DNA of 64,000 bases from the NCBI RefSeq assembly GCF_033807575.1, contig NC_084711.1, positions 992,001 through 1,056,000 on the forward strand, written 5' to 3'. The notes under the pieces were generated by a model, which searched no databases, had not been told where the DNA came from, and was given only the letters and a program-made list of their open reading frames with translations. Positions within the stretch are counted from its first letter, which is position 1. Each line of letters opens with the position of its first letter. Below, piece after piece: positions 42,701 to 49,207 of this stretch. This stretch comes from Cydia pomonella. Lineage: Eukaryota > Arthropoda > Insecta > Lepidoptera > Tortricidae. A program made the translations under genes and the position numbers.

Positions 42701-44553
42701 AAAACTCTGAAGCGGTGCAGTTTTAAAATGGTTGAGAAAAAACATAGGTATGGGGGGTGATTTGTCGATAAAGTTCATCGTATTATACGTGGTTAACGGC
42801 TCGACTATACGTGTTGGTATAAAACTTGGAGCAAAAGGACTCCTAAACATCCGCTCCGTTTGACACCATTAGGCGGATAGAATGCCTAGCAAGGCAAACC
42901 AATGATCTGGCTTTATAAAATAGCAAAATGAGCCCATAGAAAAGTAACGAAATTTTAATCGAAAGAATATTTCGCGTGGGGCGCGTTTATTTTTTATTCC
43001 TTTGTAATTTCCTGGGTTTATGGCGCCCTCTTATACAGCTTTTTTTTTTATATGAGATGTTCGTCCCCAGGAGGAAGTGGGCATGCTGGTAGCGCTCGTG
43101 GGTGGCGCGGCGGCGGGCGCGGCGGCGCGCGCGGCCCGGCTGGCGGGCAGGGAGCTGCTCATGGCGTCCTGCGAGGAGCTCGTGGCCTGCCTGCACATAC
43201 GGCTGGGGCCGGCTGTCAAGGTAATGTACTGTCTTCCTACACAACTCCAGGAGGAGGTGGGCATGCTGGTGGCGCGGCCAGGCTGGCGGGCAGGGAGCTG
43301 CTCATGGCGTCCTGCGAGGAGCTCGTGGCCTGCCTGCACATACGGCTGGGGCCGGCTGTCAAGGTAATGTACTGTCTTCCTACACAACTCCAGGAGGAGG
43401 TGGGCATGCTGGTGGCGCGGCCAGGCTGGCGGGCAGGGAGCTGCTCATGGCGTCCTGCGAGGAGCTCGTGGCCTGCCTGCACATACGGCTGGGGCCGGCT
43501 GTCAAGGTAATGTACTGTCTTCCTACACAACTCCAGGAGGAGGTGGGCATGCTGGTGGCGCGGCCCGGCTGGCGGGCAGGGAGCTGCTCATGGCGTCCTG
43601 CGAGGAGCTCGTGGCCTGCCTGCACATACGGCTGGGGCCGGCTGTCAAGGTAATGTACTGTCTTCCTACACAACTCCAGGAGGAGGTGGGCATGCTGGTG
43701 GCGCGGCCAGGCTGGCGGGCAGGGAGCTGCTCATGGCGTCCTGCGAGGAGCTCGTGGCCTGCCTGCACATACGGCTGGGGCCGGCTGTCAAGGTAATGTA
43801 CTGTCTTCCTACACAACTCCAGGAGGAGGTGGGCATGCTGGTGGCGCGGCCAGGCTGGCGGGCAGGGAGCTGCTCATGGCGTCCTGCGAGGAGCTCGTGG
43901 CCTGCCTGCACATACGGCTGGGGCCGGCTGTCAAGGTAATGTACTGTCTTCCTACACAACTCCAGGAGGAGGTGGGCATGCTGGTGGCGCGGCCAGGCTG
44001 GCGGGCAGGGAGCTGCTCATGGCGTCCTGCGAGGAGCTCGTGGCCTGCCTGCACATACGGCTGGGGCCGGCTGTCAAGGTAATGTACTGTCTTCCTACAC
44101 AACTCCAGGAGGAGGTGGGCATGCTGGTGGCGCGGCCAGGCTGGCGGGCAGGGAGCTGCTCATGGCGTCCTGCGAGGAGCTCGTGGCCTGCCTGCACATA
44201 CGGCTGGGGCCGGCTGTCAAGGTAATGTACTGTCTTCCTACACAACTCCAGGAGGAGGTGGGCATGCTGGTGGCGCGGCCAGGCTGGCGGGCAGGGAGCT
44301 GCTCATGGCGTCCTGCGAGGAGCTCGTGGCCTGCCTGCACATACGGCTGGGGCCGGCGGTCAAGGTAATGTACTGTCTTCCTGCACAACTCCAGGAGGAT
44401 ATCCTGAGAGGAAAATAGGAACTACGTTTGTATGAAAAGGTTTCGGGGCGATCGTCCATTTCGTCTTAAAACACTACCAATAACATAACCAACTCCCAAA
44501 TTTGTTAACAGGTGTACGGCGCCATCCGACAGCTGCGACGCGCCATCACATGA
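15695..44553 (+). CDS. l(3)mbt: L(3)mbt-type MBT/SAM chromatin protein, 13 coding exons, complete
   Basis: Coding exons: 15695-15847, 15925-16692, 17978-19834, 21765-21986, 22190-22415, 28882-29021, 29591-29762, 30215-30383, 36383-36454, 37155-37215, 39929-40093, 43071-43220 and 44512-44553. All junctions are GT/AG with matching phases, and the sum is 4,197 nt, giving 1,398 aa. Domains (approximate residues): Q/V/P-rich N-terminus 1-780; FCS zinc finger about 779-800 (CDGCGCHG then FCSLTCQ); MBT1 about 860-965; MBT2 about 970-1075; MBT3 about 1080-1179; C2HC finger about 1190-1220 (C-x4-C-x13-H-x5-C); AT-hook-like GRPPK in exons 9 and 10; SAM about 1330-1395. FCS plus three MBT repeats plus C2HC plus SAM fits L(3)mbt/L3MBTL rather than Scm (two MBT) or Sfmbt (four MBT). 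The family binds mono- and dimethyl-lysine and represses transcription. The MBT2 pocket keeps F-x2-W-x3-Y (FDSWDDMY), while MBT1 and MBT3 lack parts of it. Start choice: first ATG that opens the frame spliced to exon 2; it lies after two short upstream ORFs. Oddity: exon copies in introns 4, 5, 8 and 12. Confidence 0.93.
16693..17977. other. l(3)mbt intron 2
   Basis: AT-rich intron. No gene, RNA gene or clear mobile element recognised. Confidence 0.6.
20385..20735 (-). repeat. Interspersed repeat family A, copy 2
   Basis: Inverted copy of 2225-2575 in l(3)mbt intron 3, with the same landmarks in reverse complement. Confidence 0.8.
20990..21170. mobile_element. Fold-back MITE
   Basis: GGCATATTCGGCATCGTGTT and the following A-rich block at 20991 are inverted as TTTCGGAACACGATTCCTAA at 21137. 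Imperfect arms of about 40 bp in l(3)mbt intron 3. Confidence 0.6.
22005..22071 (+). pseudogene. Degenerate partial copy of l(3)mbt exon 4
   Basis: Starts 18 bases after the end of exon 4 (21986). It shares GACTGCCCCGACAT, then a GCTGGTGC segment, then GGCTTCAGCTGGCC (here AGCTTCAGGTGGCC) and ATGTA(C/T)CTGAAG with exon 4, with internal deletions. It has no donor of its own that would keep the frame. Confidence 0.8.
22455..22566 (+). pseudogene. Degenerate copy 1 of l(3)mbt exon 5 (MBT2)
   Basis: Shares GCCGACATGCTCGACGCC, CTACTGATCAACTTCG, CGTGGGACGATATGTA and the exon end with its GTGAGTAT donor. A stretch inside is deleted and a stop appears (TGACATCGTGTAG). Confidence 0.85.
22606..22702 (+). 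pseudogene. Degenerate copy 2 of l(3)mbt exon 5
   Basis: Begins CTGACATGCTTGTCGCCCG, then ACTGATCAACTTCGACTCG, then a shortened end ATCGCGCTCACGCCGCCCAA. More deletions than copy 1; the donor is altered to AGTAAC. Confidence 0.82.
22706..22830 (-). mobile_element. Fragment of a Penelope-like element
   Basis: Reverse complement of the 3' end of the Penelope-like element at 3177-6107: ACAAAACTCGACGTGTTTC, CTACGAGGCATC and GAGATGTCGACGGT match 5770-5900 inverted. It lies between copies 2 and 3 of the exon-5 duplicates. Confidence 0.75.
22828..22906 (+). pseudogene. Degenerate copy 3 of l(3)mbt exon 5
   Basis: Contains TTGATCAACTT, ATGGACGATATGTATGA and GGTTGGACCCTACTTCGCCA, matching the middle of exon 5 (22304-22357), with substitutions. 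Confidence 0.75.
22978..23174. mobile_element. piggyBac-type MITE, TTAA target sites
   Basis: Ends CCTCTTGAACGCC and GGCGGTCAATAGG lie between TTAA at 22974-22977 and 23175-23178. Intron 5 of l(3)mbt. Confidence 0.8.
23322..23385 (+). pseudogene. Degenerate copy 4 of l(3)mbt exon 5 (3' part)
   Basis: ATTACTTCGCCATACATACA, then a TCCTGTAGGATGGGCCGA segment, then ATTGCGCTCACGCCGCCCAA: the last third of exon 5 with a short deletion. Confidence 0.8.
23388..23700 (-). repeat. Interspersed repeat family B, inverted fragment
   Basis: Opens with TGGCCAAGTGCGAGTCGGAC, the reverse complement of the outer end of family B. The inner boundary is not clear. Confidence 0.5.
24131..24455 (+). mobile_element. 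tRNA-derived SINE, nearly complete
   Basis: The tRNA-like head has an A box (TGGCCTAGCGGTAAGAGCG) and a B box (GGTTCAAACCC) followed by CTCGTACCA. The body is shared with 26991-27252 inverted. The acceptor stem does not pair, so this is a SINE, not a tRNA gene. Confidence 0.85.
24762..24860 (-). mobile_element. tRNA-like SINE head
   Basis: On the minus strand: TGGTCCAGCGGGTTTAGACG as A-box region and GGGTTCGAATC as B box. No matching acceptor stem was seen. Confidence 0.55.
25419..25607 (+). promoter_or_regulatory. Candidate internal promoter and 5' exon in l(3)mbt intron 5
   Basis: An initiator TCAGT at 25502-25506 (A+1 at 25504) is followed at +28 by GGACG (25531-25535), which matches the downstream promoter element spacing. 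The GC-rich stretch ends in GACGAG|GTAAAC, a possible donor after 25607. It could start a shorter l(3)mbt transcript or a noncoding RNA. No expression evidence is available here. Confidence 0.4.
26107..26345 (+). mobile_element. tRNA-derived SINE, second family
   Basis: Head TGGCCTAGTGGGTAGTGACC with B box GGTTCAAATCC, then an AT-rich body ending in ATTTATTTATTTATTATTT. Confidence 0.8.
26991..27252 (-). mobile_element. tRNA-derived SINE, inverted, head truncated
   Basis: Reverse complement of the body of the SINE at 24131-24455, ending at the B-box region (GGGTTTGAACCC) with the A box missing. Confidence 0.85.
27838..28039. mobile_element. hAT-type MITE with 8-bp target duplication
   Basis: 202 bp. 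Terminal inverted repeats of about 37 bp start CAGTGATCGTAACTTTTC. Perfect 8-bp target duplication ATAATAAG at 27830-27837 and 28040-28047. Intron 5 of l(3)mbt. Confidence 0.88.
28264..28642 (+). repeat. Interspersed repeat family C, copy 1
   Basis: About 380 bp, highly similar and in the same orientation to 52636-53010 in a Prp19 intron. Landmarks GTACGTTGAGTTATCCATAT and GACGTATCCGTCTTGGCAAA. Unclassified. Confidence 0.85.
29022..29590. other. l(3)mbt intron 6
   Basis: Has a GC-rich stretch about 29150-29290 with short palindromes (GCGGCATGCCGC). It looks like part of an interspersed repeat, but no boundaries were found. Confidence 0.4.
29976..30072. repeat. Tandem duplication, unit about 49 bp
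   Basis: TATAGTGTCATTAAATGAGC and the following block occur twice in a row, ending GAAATGCCAAATCAAAT and GAAATGTCAAATCAAAT. Confidence 0.85.
30384..35116 (+). repeat. 167-bp tandem array of 28 units derived from l(3)mbt exon 8
   Basis: Unit starts (GTATGAAGTGCAAGCAGTG) are at 30384, 30551 and so on every 167 bases up to 35060, giving 28 full units plus a partial last one that diverges after about 35100. Each unit is a short intron-like segment followed by a copy of exon 8 ending ATGAG|GTATGA, the exon's own donor. Units look identical to each other. Against exon 8 they lack 3 bases and lose the second zinc-binding Cys: the exon reads C-G-V-G-G-C-R-G-L-G, the unit C-G-G-A-A-A-G-L-G. 167 is not a multiple of 3, so the array is not a coding repeat. 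Small ORFs on either strand in each unit are by-products of GC richness. Exon 8 itself (30215-30383) is the only copy with an intact C2HC finger. Confidence 0.93.
35117..35531. other. l(3)mbt intron 8, sequence between the array and a hAT-like element
   Basis: AT-rich, no gene seen. Some palindromic TTATTTAATTATT stretches. Confidence 0.5.
35532..36167. mobile_element. hAT-like non-autonomous element with internal 120-bp duplication
   Basis: Ends CAGTGTTGGCCGTAATTG and GCGTTTGGCCAACACTG are inverted repeats. The flanks GGGCGAGC and GGGCGAGG give a 7 of 8 target duplication. The interior is full of TTAATGGTTAATT-type palindromes. A segment of about 100 bp starting TACTGCTCTTCCAAGTGC occurs at 35639 and again 120 bases later at 35759. 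Confidence 0.75.
36518..36684 (-). pseudogene. Possible retrotransposon C-terminal fragment
   Basis: The minus frame reads KRLVDITGDRRAGGFLAQHI and RIAIQLGNAAGILGT, resembling the C-terminal ends of lepidopteran non-LTR element proteins as I remember them. A MITE is inserted upstream of it (36685-36822). Family not assigned. Confidence 0.5.
36685..36822. mobile_element. Tc1/mariner-like MITE, TA-flanked
   Basis: TACAGTCGACGTCACC at the left and GTACTCGACTGTA at the right are inverted, with a further matching block ATCTTTACAAGCCAACAT against ATGTTGGGCTGTAAAGAT. Flanked by TA on both sides. Confidence 0.7.
37381..37554. mobile_element. hAT-type MITE with 8-bp target duplication
   Basis: 174 bp, ends CAGGGCCGGATTTAG and CTAAATCCGGCAATG inverted. 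Perfect 8-bp duplication GAAATATC at 37373-37380 and 37555-37562. Interior has palindromic GGGGCC blocks. Intron 10 of l(3)mbt. Confidence 0.88.
37955..39670 (+). mobile_element. 5'-truncated LINE, RTE-like reverse transcriptase ORF
   Basis: 571 codons without internal stop, in l(3)mbt intron 10 and in the same orientation as the gene. RT motifs in order: LLYKKGDPADIGNYRPISL, QAGFRKGFSTMDHI, LAFIDYAKAFDSI, RGVRQGDPLSPRIF, catalytic LRFADDIVLFSES and GLELNTSKTKIMTN. The C-terminal part has LKWRWAGHVTRMNDNKW and GPAGKRRQGKPLERWSDEI, typical of RTE/BovB-like elements. The APE endonuclease that should precede the RT is absent, so this copy is truncated, although its remaining frame is fully open. 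The exact 5' and 3' borders and the target duplication were not found. Confidence 0.88.
40250..40683. repeat. 19-bp minisatellite in l(3)mbt intron 11
   Basis: About 22 copies of the unit TATACACCCTTAGATTAGA with variants (AGAGTAGG, ACATTAGA, TTGGAGTAGG). The variants alternate, suggesting higher-order units of about 38 and 57 bases. Confidence 0.92.
41265..41691. mobile_element. Fold-back MITE (family D) interrupted by a 262-bp insertion
   Basis: The left end AGAGTCAGACCTAGATAAGT and right end ACTTATCTTGGTTAGACTCT are inverted. Family relative at 61611-61765. The left arm is interrupted: TAGCCCAGAC occurs at 41300-41309 and 41572-41581 as a 10-bp direct repeat around foreign sequence 41310-41571. 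Confidence 0.78.
41310..41571. mobile_element. 262-bp insertion nested in the family D MITE
   Basis: Flanked by the 10-bp direct repeat TAGCCCAGAC. No ORF and no terminal inverted repeat was recognised. The relative at 61611 lacks it, showing that it is an insertion. Confidence 0.65.
41780..41960 (-). repeat. LINE 3'-end fragment (same family as 1-310 and 63475-63615)
   Basis: AATAATAATAATAAAATACTTTATTGTGCAC start region (reversed 3' end), poly(A)-like run, then GGTAACAACAGGCGGACTTA and GCGATCTCTTCCAGACAACC. Confidence 0.7.
42226..42386. mobile_element. Fold-back MITE
   Basis: Arms of about 38 bp: CACAAGTTACACGAGTCCAA and its inverse TTGGACTCGTGTAACTTGTG, with inner arms CGAACTAAGTTGA and inverted parts. 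Intron 11 of l(3)mbt. Confidence 0.75.
43221..44398 (+). repeat. 143-bp tandem array of 8 units derived from l(3)mbt exon 12 (SAM)
   Basis: Unit starts (GTAATGTACTGTC) are at 43221, 43364, 43507, 43650, 43793, 43936, 44079 and 44222, with a partial ninth at 44365. Each unit is a 30-bp intron-like segment with GT and AG ends followed by a 113-nt copy of exon 12. The copy has a 37-base deletion compared with the real exon (43071-43220), so it shifts the frame. Units are almost identical; one has CCC for CCA (43564) and the last has GGCGGTC for GGCTGTC. A 30-bp segment is too short for a normal intron. Only the first copy encodes the SAM helix region in frame. Confidence 0.93.
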
Positions 44554-44816
44554 AAAAGCCATCACTACGCTTCCCCAGTGACATAAATACTCTGGTAAAC
44601 AGAGAAACACAGGAGACGTGCCCAGAATTAATCCTGTATAACATCAAAGTATACCTATTGGAATGTCGAAAATGCCCCCTGTGCCACATCGGTAAAATTA
44701 AACCTTACGTCTTCGTGTCACAAACACCGATTGCCGCTTTACAGTTTGGGCACATTTATATGGGATGAAGCAATTGTTTATGACCTAGGACTGGACTAAT
44801 TCATTCGTTATGCCAT
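44554..44816 (+). other. l(3)mbt 3' UTR start
   Basis: Directly follows TGA at 44551-44553. No strong AATAAA with a GU-rich tail was seen nearby. A candidate poly(A) signal is AATAAA at about 47464, followed by a GTGGTGTTTT stretch. That would give a 3' UTR of about 2.9 kb containing the MITEs below. Confidence 0.4.
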
Positions 44817-44820
44817 TTAA

Positions 44821-45004
44821 CCTTTTTGAAGCCAATGACGGATATATCAGCACAGGTCCAACGCCGAAAACGGGTTAGTTCGTCACAGACTACAAAGCAA
44901 CTTAGACCTACATGCATATGTATAGAGTTCAATTTCAGTTTTGACACTTGTCGGTGAAGTGGCGTCCGAGTGAGAGCTTAGTGTTTGACACGGCGTCGAA
45001 AAGG
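44821..45004. mobile_element. piggyBac-type MITE, TTAA target sites
   Basis: CCTTTTTGAAGCC and GGCGTCGAAAAGG lie between TTAA at 44817-44820 and 45005-45008. Third member of the family in this window. Confidence 0.82.
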
Positions 45005-45614
45005 TTAATTTACCTCGTGGTGTATGGCTAAGAGTTGTTTCCCTGACAAATGTGTACATACCTCAAAATGGACTATTAAGTGATGAAATCAATAAGTTAT
45101 TTGAACTCATAGAAGTATGAAAGTTGATATTTTGCTTCGATGAAGTAAAATGAAATGTCTCGAAATTAAACAGAGCTGTTTTCCAAAGTATTATAAATAA
45201 GTACTCAATTTCGTTGAATACTTGGAAAATAATACGATTTATGAAAACCTATCAAGAGACTATATTGTCTGATATTCATTGTACATACTATGTAAGTTTT
45301 TAAGAAAGTTCACTTTTATTTTTGTATTTAATAATTCGAAAGGGACAATATTGTTCGTAAGCTTGTTATTGGTAGCGCAAATGGATTCATTGGCTTTAAA
45401 AATTGAGGTTGTGAGCTGTATAAATCTAACGCTTACAGCATTTGTCTCGTTCTAGCATCTTAAACTAGAACGTGATAAACGCCAACAGCGATATATGCTA
45501 CCGTGTTAGGACTGCGGCGATCCTGCGCGGCCTTACTACCGATGTTCGAAATATTCTATCTCTTTCGCTTGTATTATTCGAACTTTCGAACGAAAGAGAT
45601 GCAGATAAGGTCAC

Positions 45615-45783
45615 TACGGGTAAGTGCAGCATTCAGATAAGTGTAGCTGGCCTTCACATTGGGGCCTTTTTACACATTTAGTGTTAAGTGCGAATCCATA
45701 CATTTGTCTCTAAGCGAAAGTAGCAAGTCGCAATAATGAGTAAACCGGTTCACACACTTATCCTGCAGCCACACTTACCCGCA
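45615..45783. mobile_element. Fold-back MITE with GGGTAAGTG ends
   Basis: CGGGTAAGTGCAGCATTCAG and its inverse CTGCAGCCACACTTACCCG, with a further ATAAGTGT / ACACTTAT block. Just upstream, 45550-45600 has a short palindrome CTCTTTCG / CGAAAGAG. Confidence 0.6.
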
Positions 45784-46184
45784 TCGACTTTAGATGACTT
45801 TCGTTTTTCGATGTTAGGTCGGACTGGATCGAGCGAAATTCAATAAAAATCAATGTTCTGTAAAAGATATAGTCAACGATTATTTTTATGAAATTATCAA
45901 GAAAATCCATGGAAAGGAGCAAGTTTAATATTTTAAATTATGAACTTATTATTTTTTAAGCTTATAAGAAATACTAATGTGCAATTTATGATTTAGGTAT
46001 GTTCTCAATAGAAATAATGTTTTAGTTGCTGACTTTTACAAATTATCGTATCAGTCAACTGTAGGTTAAATAGTGCATGATTTTAGTTGTTTTAATAATT
46101 TATATTATGGAATATTTCTTAGGTTAAGTTTCTGCACGGTGTATTATTTTTGAGCGTACCATAATCACTGTTTTATGTATTTAC

Positions 46185-46322
46185 CCCCTTATTCATAAAC
46201 GTCTACTAAAGTTAACAAACCGCTAATAATCGTTTGTCCCTTTCCATCATACCAATACGTCGGAAAGGGACAAACGATTATTAGCGGCTGTTTAACTTTA
46301 GTAGACGTTTATGAATAAGGGG
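46185..46322. mobile_element. Near-perfect fold-back MITE (CCCCTTATTCATAAACG ends)
   Basis: 138 bp with arms of about 57 bp, e.g. CCTTATTCATAAACGTCTAC and its inverse, and TAATCGTTTGTCCCTTTCC and its inverse. Flanked by TTA on both sides. Confidence 0.85.
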
Positions 46323-48010
46323 ATTAGTGTTTGTCTCTCTCACGTTTACGCAATATCTGCATGTCAGAAGGGACGAGCGCTATATGTCGGCGAAAACCTT
46401 AATCCCCTGGTTTAAGAGTCACATAAACTCGCCGCCAAAAAGCCGCTTCCATACAATCTGTAAGACTTAATTTTTTTGAGGGATAAATTTCAGTTTTTAC
46501 ATAATAGTAGGTATGCTCAAAAGTTTTGCCTTTTTTCTTAAAATTCAGCTTAGTACAACATTCGTATACTAAATACAATGGACAAATCTTAATATTTTAT
46601 ATCTATGAATGGAGTGTTATATATTTTTCATCATACTTGCTCGAAAAAGGTCTTATTTCATGCAGGTGCACTGAAGGACAAATATTGTTCCCGGGGGAGT
46701 AATTTTTAAATAATGTCACTAATTCTTACGAACCAAGTAGGTTATAGGTAAAATACTTAAATGTCATTGTATATAAGTTTATGTTTAAAATATTTAATTT
46801 AGTTACTAGCCATTTAAAATATTTTTACACAATTTTCAATAGTGGCGAATGCTGGATGGGCGTATGTCTTTGATGCCTAATCTGTCAAAATGGCGGACGA
46901 ATGTTTGCAGTGTCACGGTATTTAATAATTATGTCGCTTAAAATTTAGTTTTTTCTTCGCAAGTGTGATGAAAAACATTGTGTTCAACTCCAGGGGCAAG
47001 AATATTGCAAACTTGAGTCTTAAATTCACTCCAGCCTGCGGCTGTCGTAAATTAACCCCCTCGTTTGCAAAATTTCTCCTACCCCTCCTCGTTGCACAAT
47101 GTGCTATTTATTGTTCATACATTCACAATTTTCCTTTTGGAAATGATGAAGATCATTTTATATCTTTGTAAATAAATATGTCATTGAGTGTAGTTCCTAA
47201 TATATTAATCCTAATAATTTCTCTTTTTTTATCAATGTCTCAAATTTGTATGTATTTTACACATGCAGTCAACTTTATGGTGTTTAACAAATGATTGTTG
47301 ACATTTTGTTAAATTTGTAAAAAGTGAATTAGAATCTTGCTATTGTGCCGGTGGCCATGTACAAAGTTACATTAAATAGTATAATGTTTTTACAGAAAAC
47401 TGTGTAGTGTTAAGGAATGTGCCATTCCCGGTGGCATACGCTATTCTAAACTGTTGTTCAACAATAAAATGTGAAAGAAAAGTGGTGTTTTACTGTATTA
47501 ACAACTAATTTAAGTATGTACCTCATTGATACTTATGCAGAAATTACACTTGGTGGGTTGTCTGAGAACCTATCTTAACAGTTCACTTTGTGGTTTGTTA
47601 TGGGGCTGTGCTATTTAAATATTTCTCCTGAATATGGCAAACAACAAAATAATGAAGTTTGTTGCAGTGAGCCTGTTTGCATGCGGCTACCGCATTAGTG
47701 AACTAATTTAAGGATTATCGCATTACGCAACATTGGGTTAACACATTACGGTGTCCGGTGACCAGTCTCACCACTTTGAATAGTCTGAATTAGGAATTCT
47801 GGTAGCAAAACCAAACCTAGATATCTTAGACATGTAACCGCTGTCTCCTCTTTCTAACAAATGCGAATTGTTACTGCGTGATCGGTTACAATTTTACAAT
47901 CGAATCAAGTGGGATCGGTGAGCCAATTTCATTTTTGTGTCCACACCACATACAATTTATTCAGATCGTGTGAAAAATTGTTCCGTGAGGACTGTCACTG
48001 ACTGACTGAC
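46323..48010. other. l(3)mbt - Prp19 intergenic region
   Basis: AT-rich, no gene seen. The AATAAA near 47464 with a downstream GT-rich stretch may end the l(3)mbt transcript. Confidence 0.45.
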
Positions 48011-48014
48011 TTTA

Positions 48015-48338
48015 GAAAGATAAGATAAGATAAGTTTATTAACCTCAAAAGTTTACACCTAATACATAATTTCTTATAATATATTACATAGGATTCATTG
48101 TCCAAGAGTTTTTCGCTGATACTTAAAATAGGTATGAACCTGTGCTATAAGTACCAGTTACCTTCCATTTGTCTATATATACTTTATACATGTATTATAT
48201 CTAGACGGGTGTTATTATAATCATACTGTAAAGAAAGTTATGCACAATCTATGTAAAGATTAGGAAATATTACTAATAATCTATAATAATATTAGAAAAT
48301 AATCTAGAACATCAGAAACAAAAAAACAGCGTGCGTGC

Positions 48339-48424
<86 letters not shown>

Positions 48425-48905
48425 TACACTAATTAAAATAATAATAGTTATCTCATGGGTTGCAAGAGGTTTTCAGTGTCGATGTATGTTTTGTCCAATA
48501 ACCATTTCGTCAATACCTGTTTGCATGAGTATTTATTAAGGTGATAAATGTTCAGTAACGGATTTAACTTATTGTACAGGAAGCTACCTAGAAAATAATA
48601 AAATCTTTTACTGAAGGCAGTTCTACAGATTACATGTCGTGGAACCATTATTTTTCGTCTACCTCTATGTTTTCTGTGGATATTAGTCTCTGTGGAAGAA
48701 AAGCATTCGGAGTGTTTCTTTAATACTACTTGGAGTACAAATAATTGCCGGACTGTGAGAACTTCGCACGTTTTATATAGATCATCAAAAAGACCATTTG
48801 GCCTACAGATTCTTCTATTAATTAATCCTGATTTTGATTGATCAGTTTCCTTAAAGCCTATTAACATCAATAACGATCTAACAACAATTTGAAATTCCCA
48901 AATAC
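48015..48905 (-). pseudogene. LINE remnant with C-terminal RT-protein fragment, carrying a (TG)n tract
   Basis: The plus strand starts with GATAAGATAAGATAAG and TTTATTAACC, which is a LINE 3' end with a short repeat tail when reversed. On the minus strand 48448-48870 reads VLTVRQLFVLQVVLKKHSEC and FSKRFYYFLGSFLYNKLNP, resembling the C-terminal part of Jockey-like ORF2 proteins as I remember them. It ends about 300 bases upstream of the Prp19 ATG. Confidence 0.6.
48331..48422. repeat. (TG)n microsatellite
   Basis: About 45 TG dinucleotides after a GCGTGCGTGCGTGCG lead. Likely length-variable. Confidence 0.95.
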
Positions 48906-49207
48906 TTTCATGATCTTTTTATTCTGACCGCCTGTCCACCATGCCACGTTGTTTGAGCCAATGGTATAACCGCTGCTATTAAACCTTGACCGAAATTCCT
49001 ATTTTGTCTGTGGTTCGACCACACGCTTTTTTTCGTTGTGCGTCGAGCTGTCAATTCAAGTGTTTTCTTGATGGGTTCTTGTTCTTTTTTCACGAAATCG
49101 AAGGAAGCTAATCAGGGAATTGAAATAAAAAGTATATAAAAGTTCTATAATTATCGTGTCTTGGTGCTTCACGATCTTGTGTTTGTGTATCCCAAAGCGG
49201 AAATAAA

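Noticed and set aside
43031..44388. Overlapping 68-97-codon frames on both strands in the SAM-exon array
   Set aside because: Repeat by-products; the reading frame of the true exon is broken by the 37-base deletion in each unit.
46965..47171. 68-codon frame downstream of l(3)mbt
   Set aside because: Short, unconserved by eye, in the intergenic or 3' UTR region.
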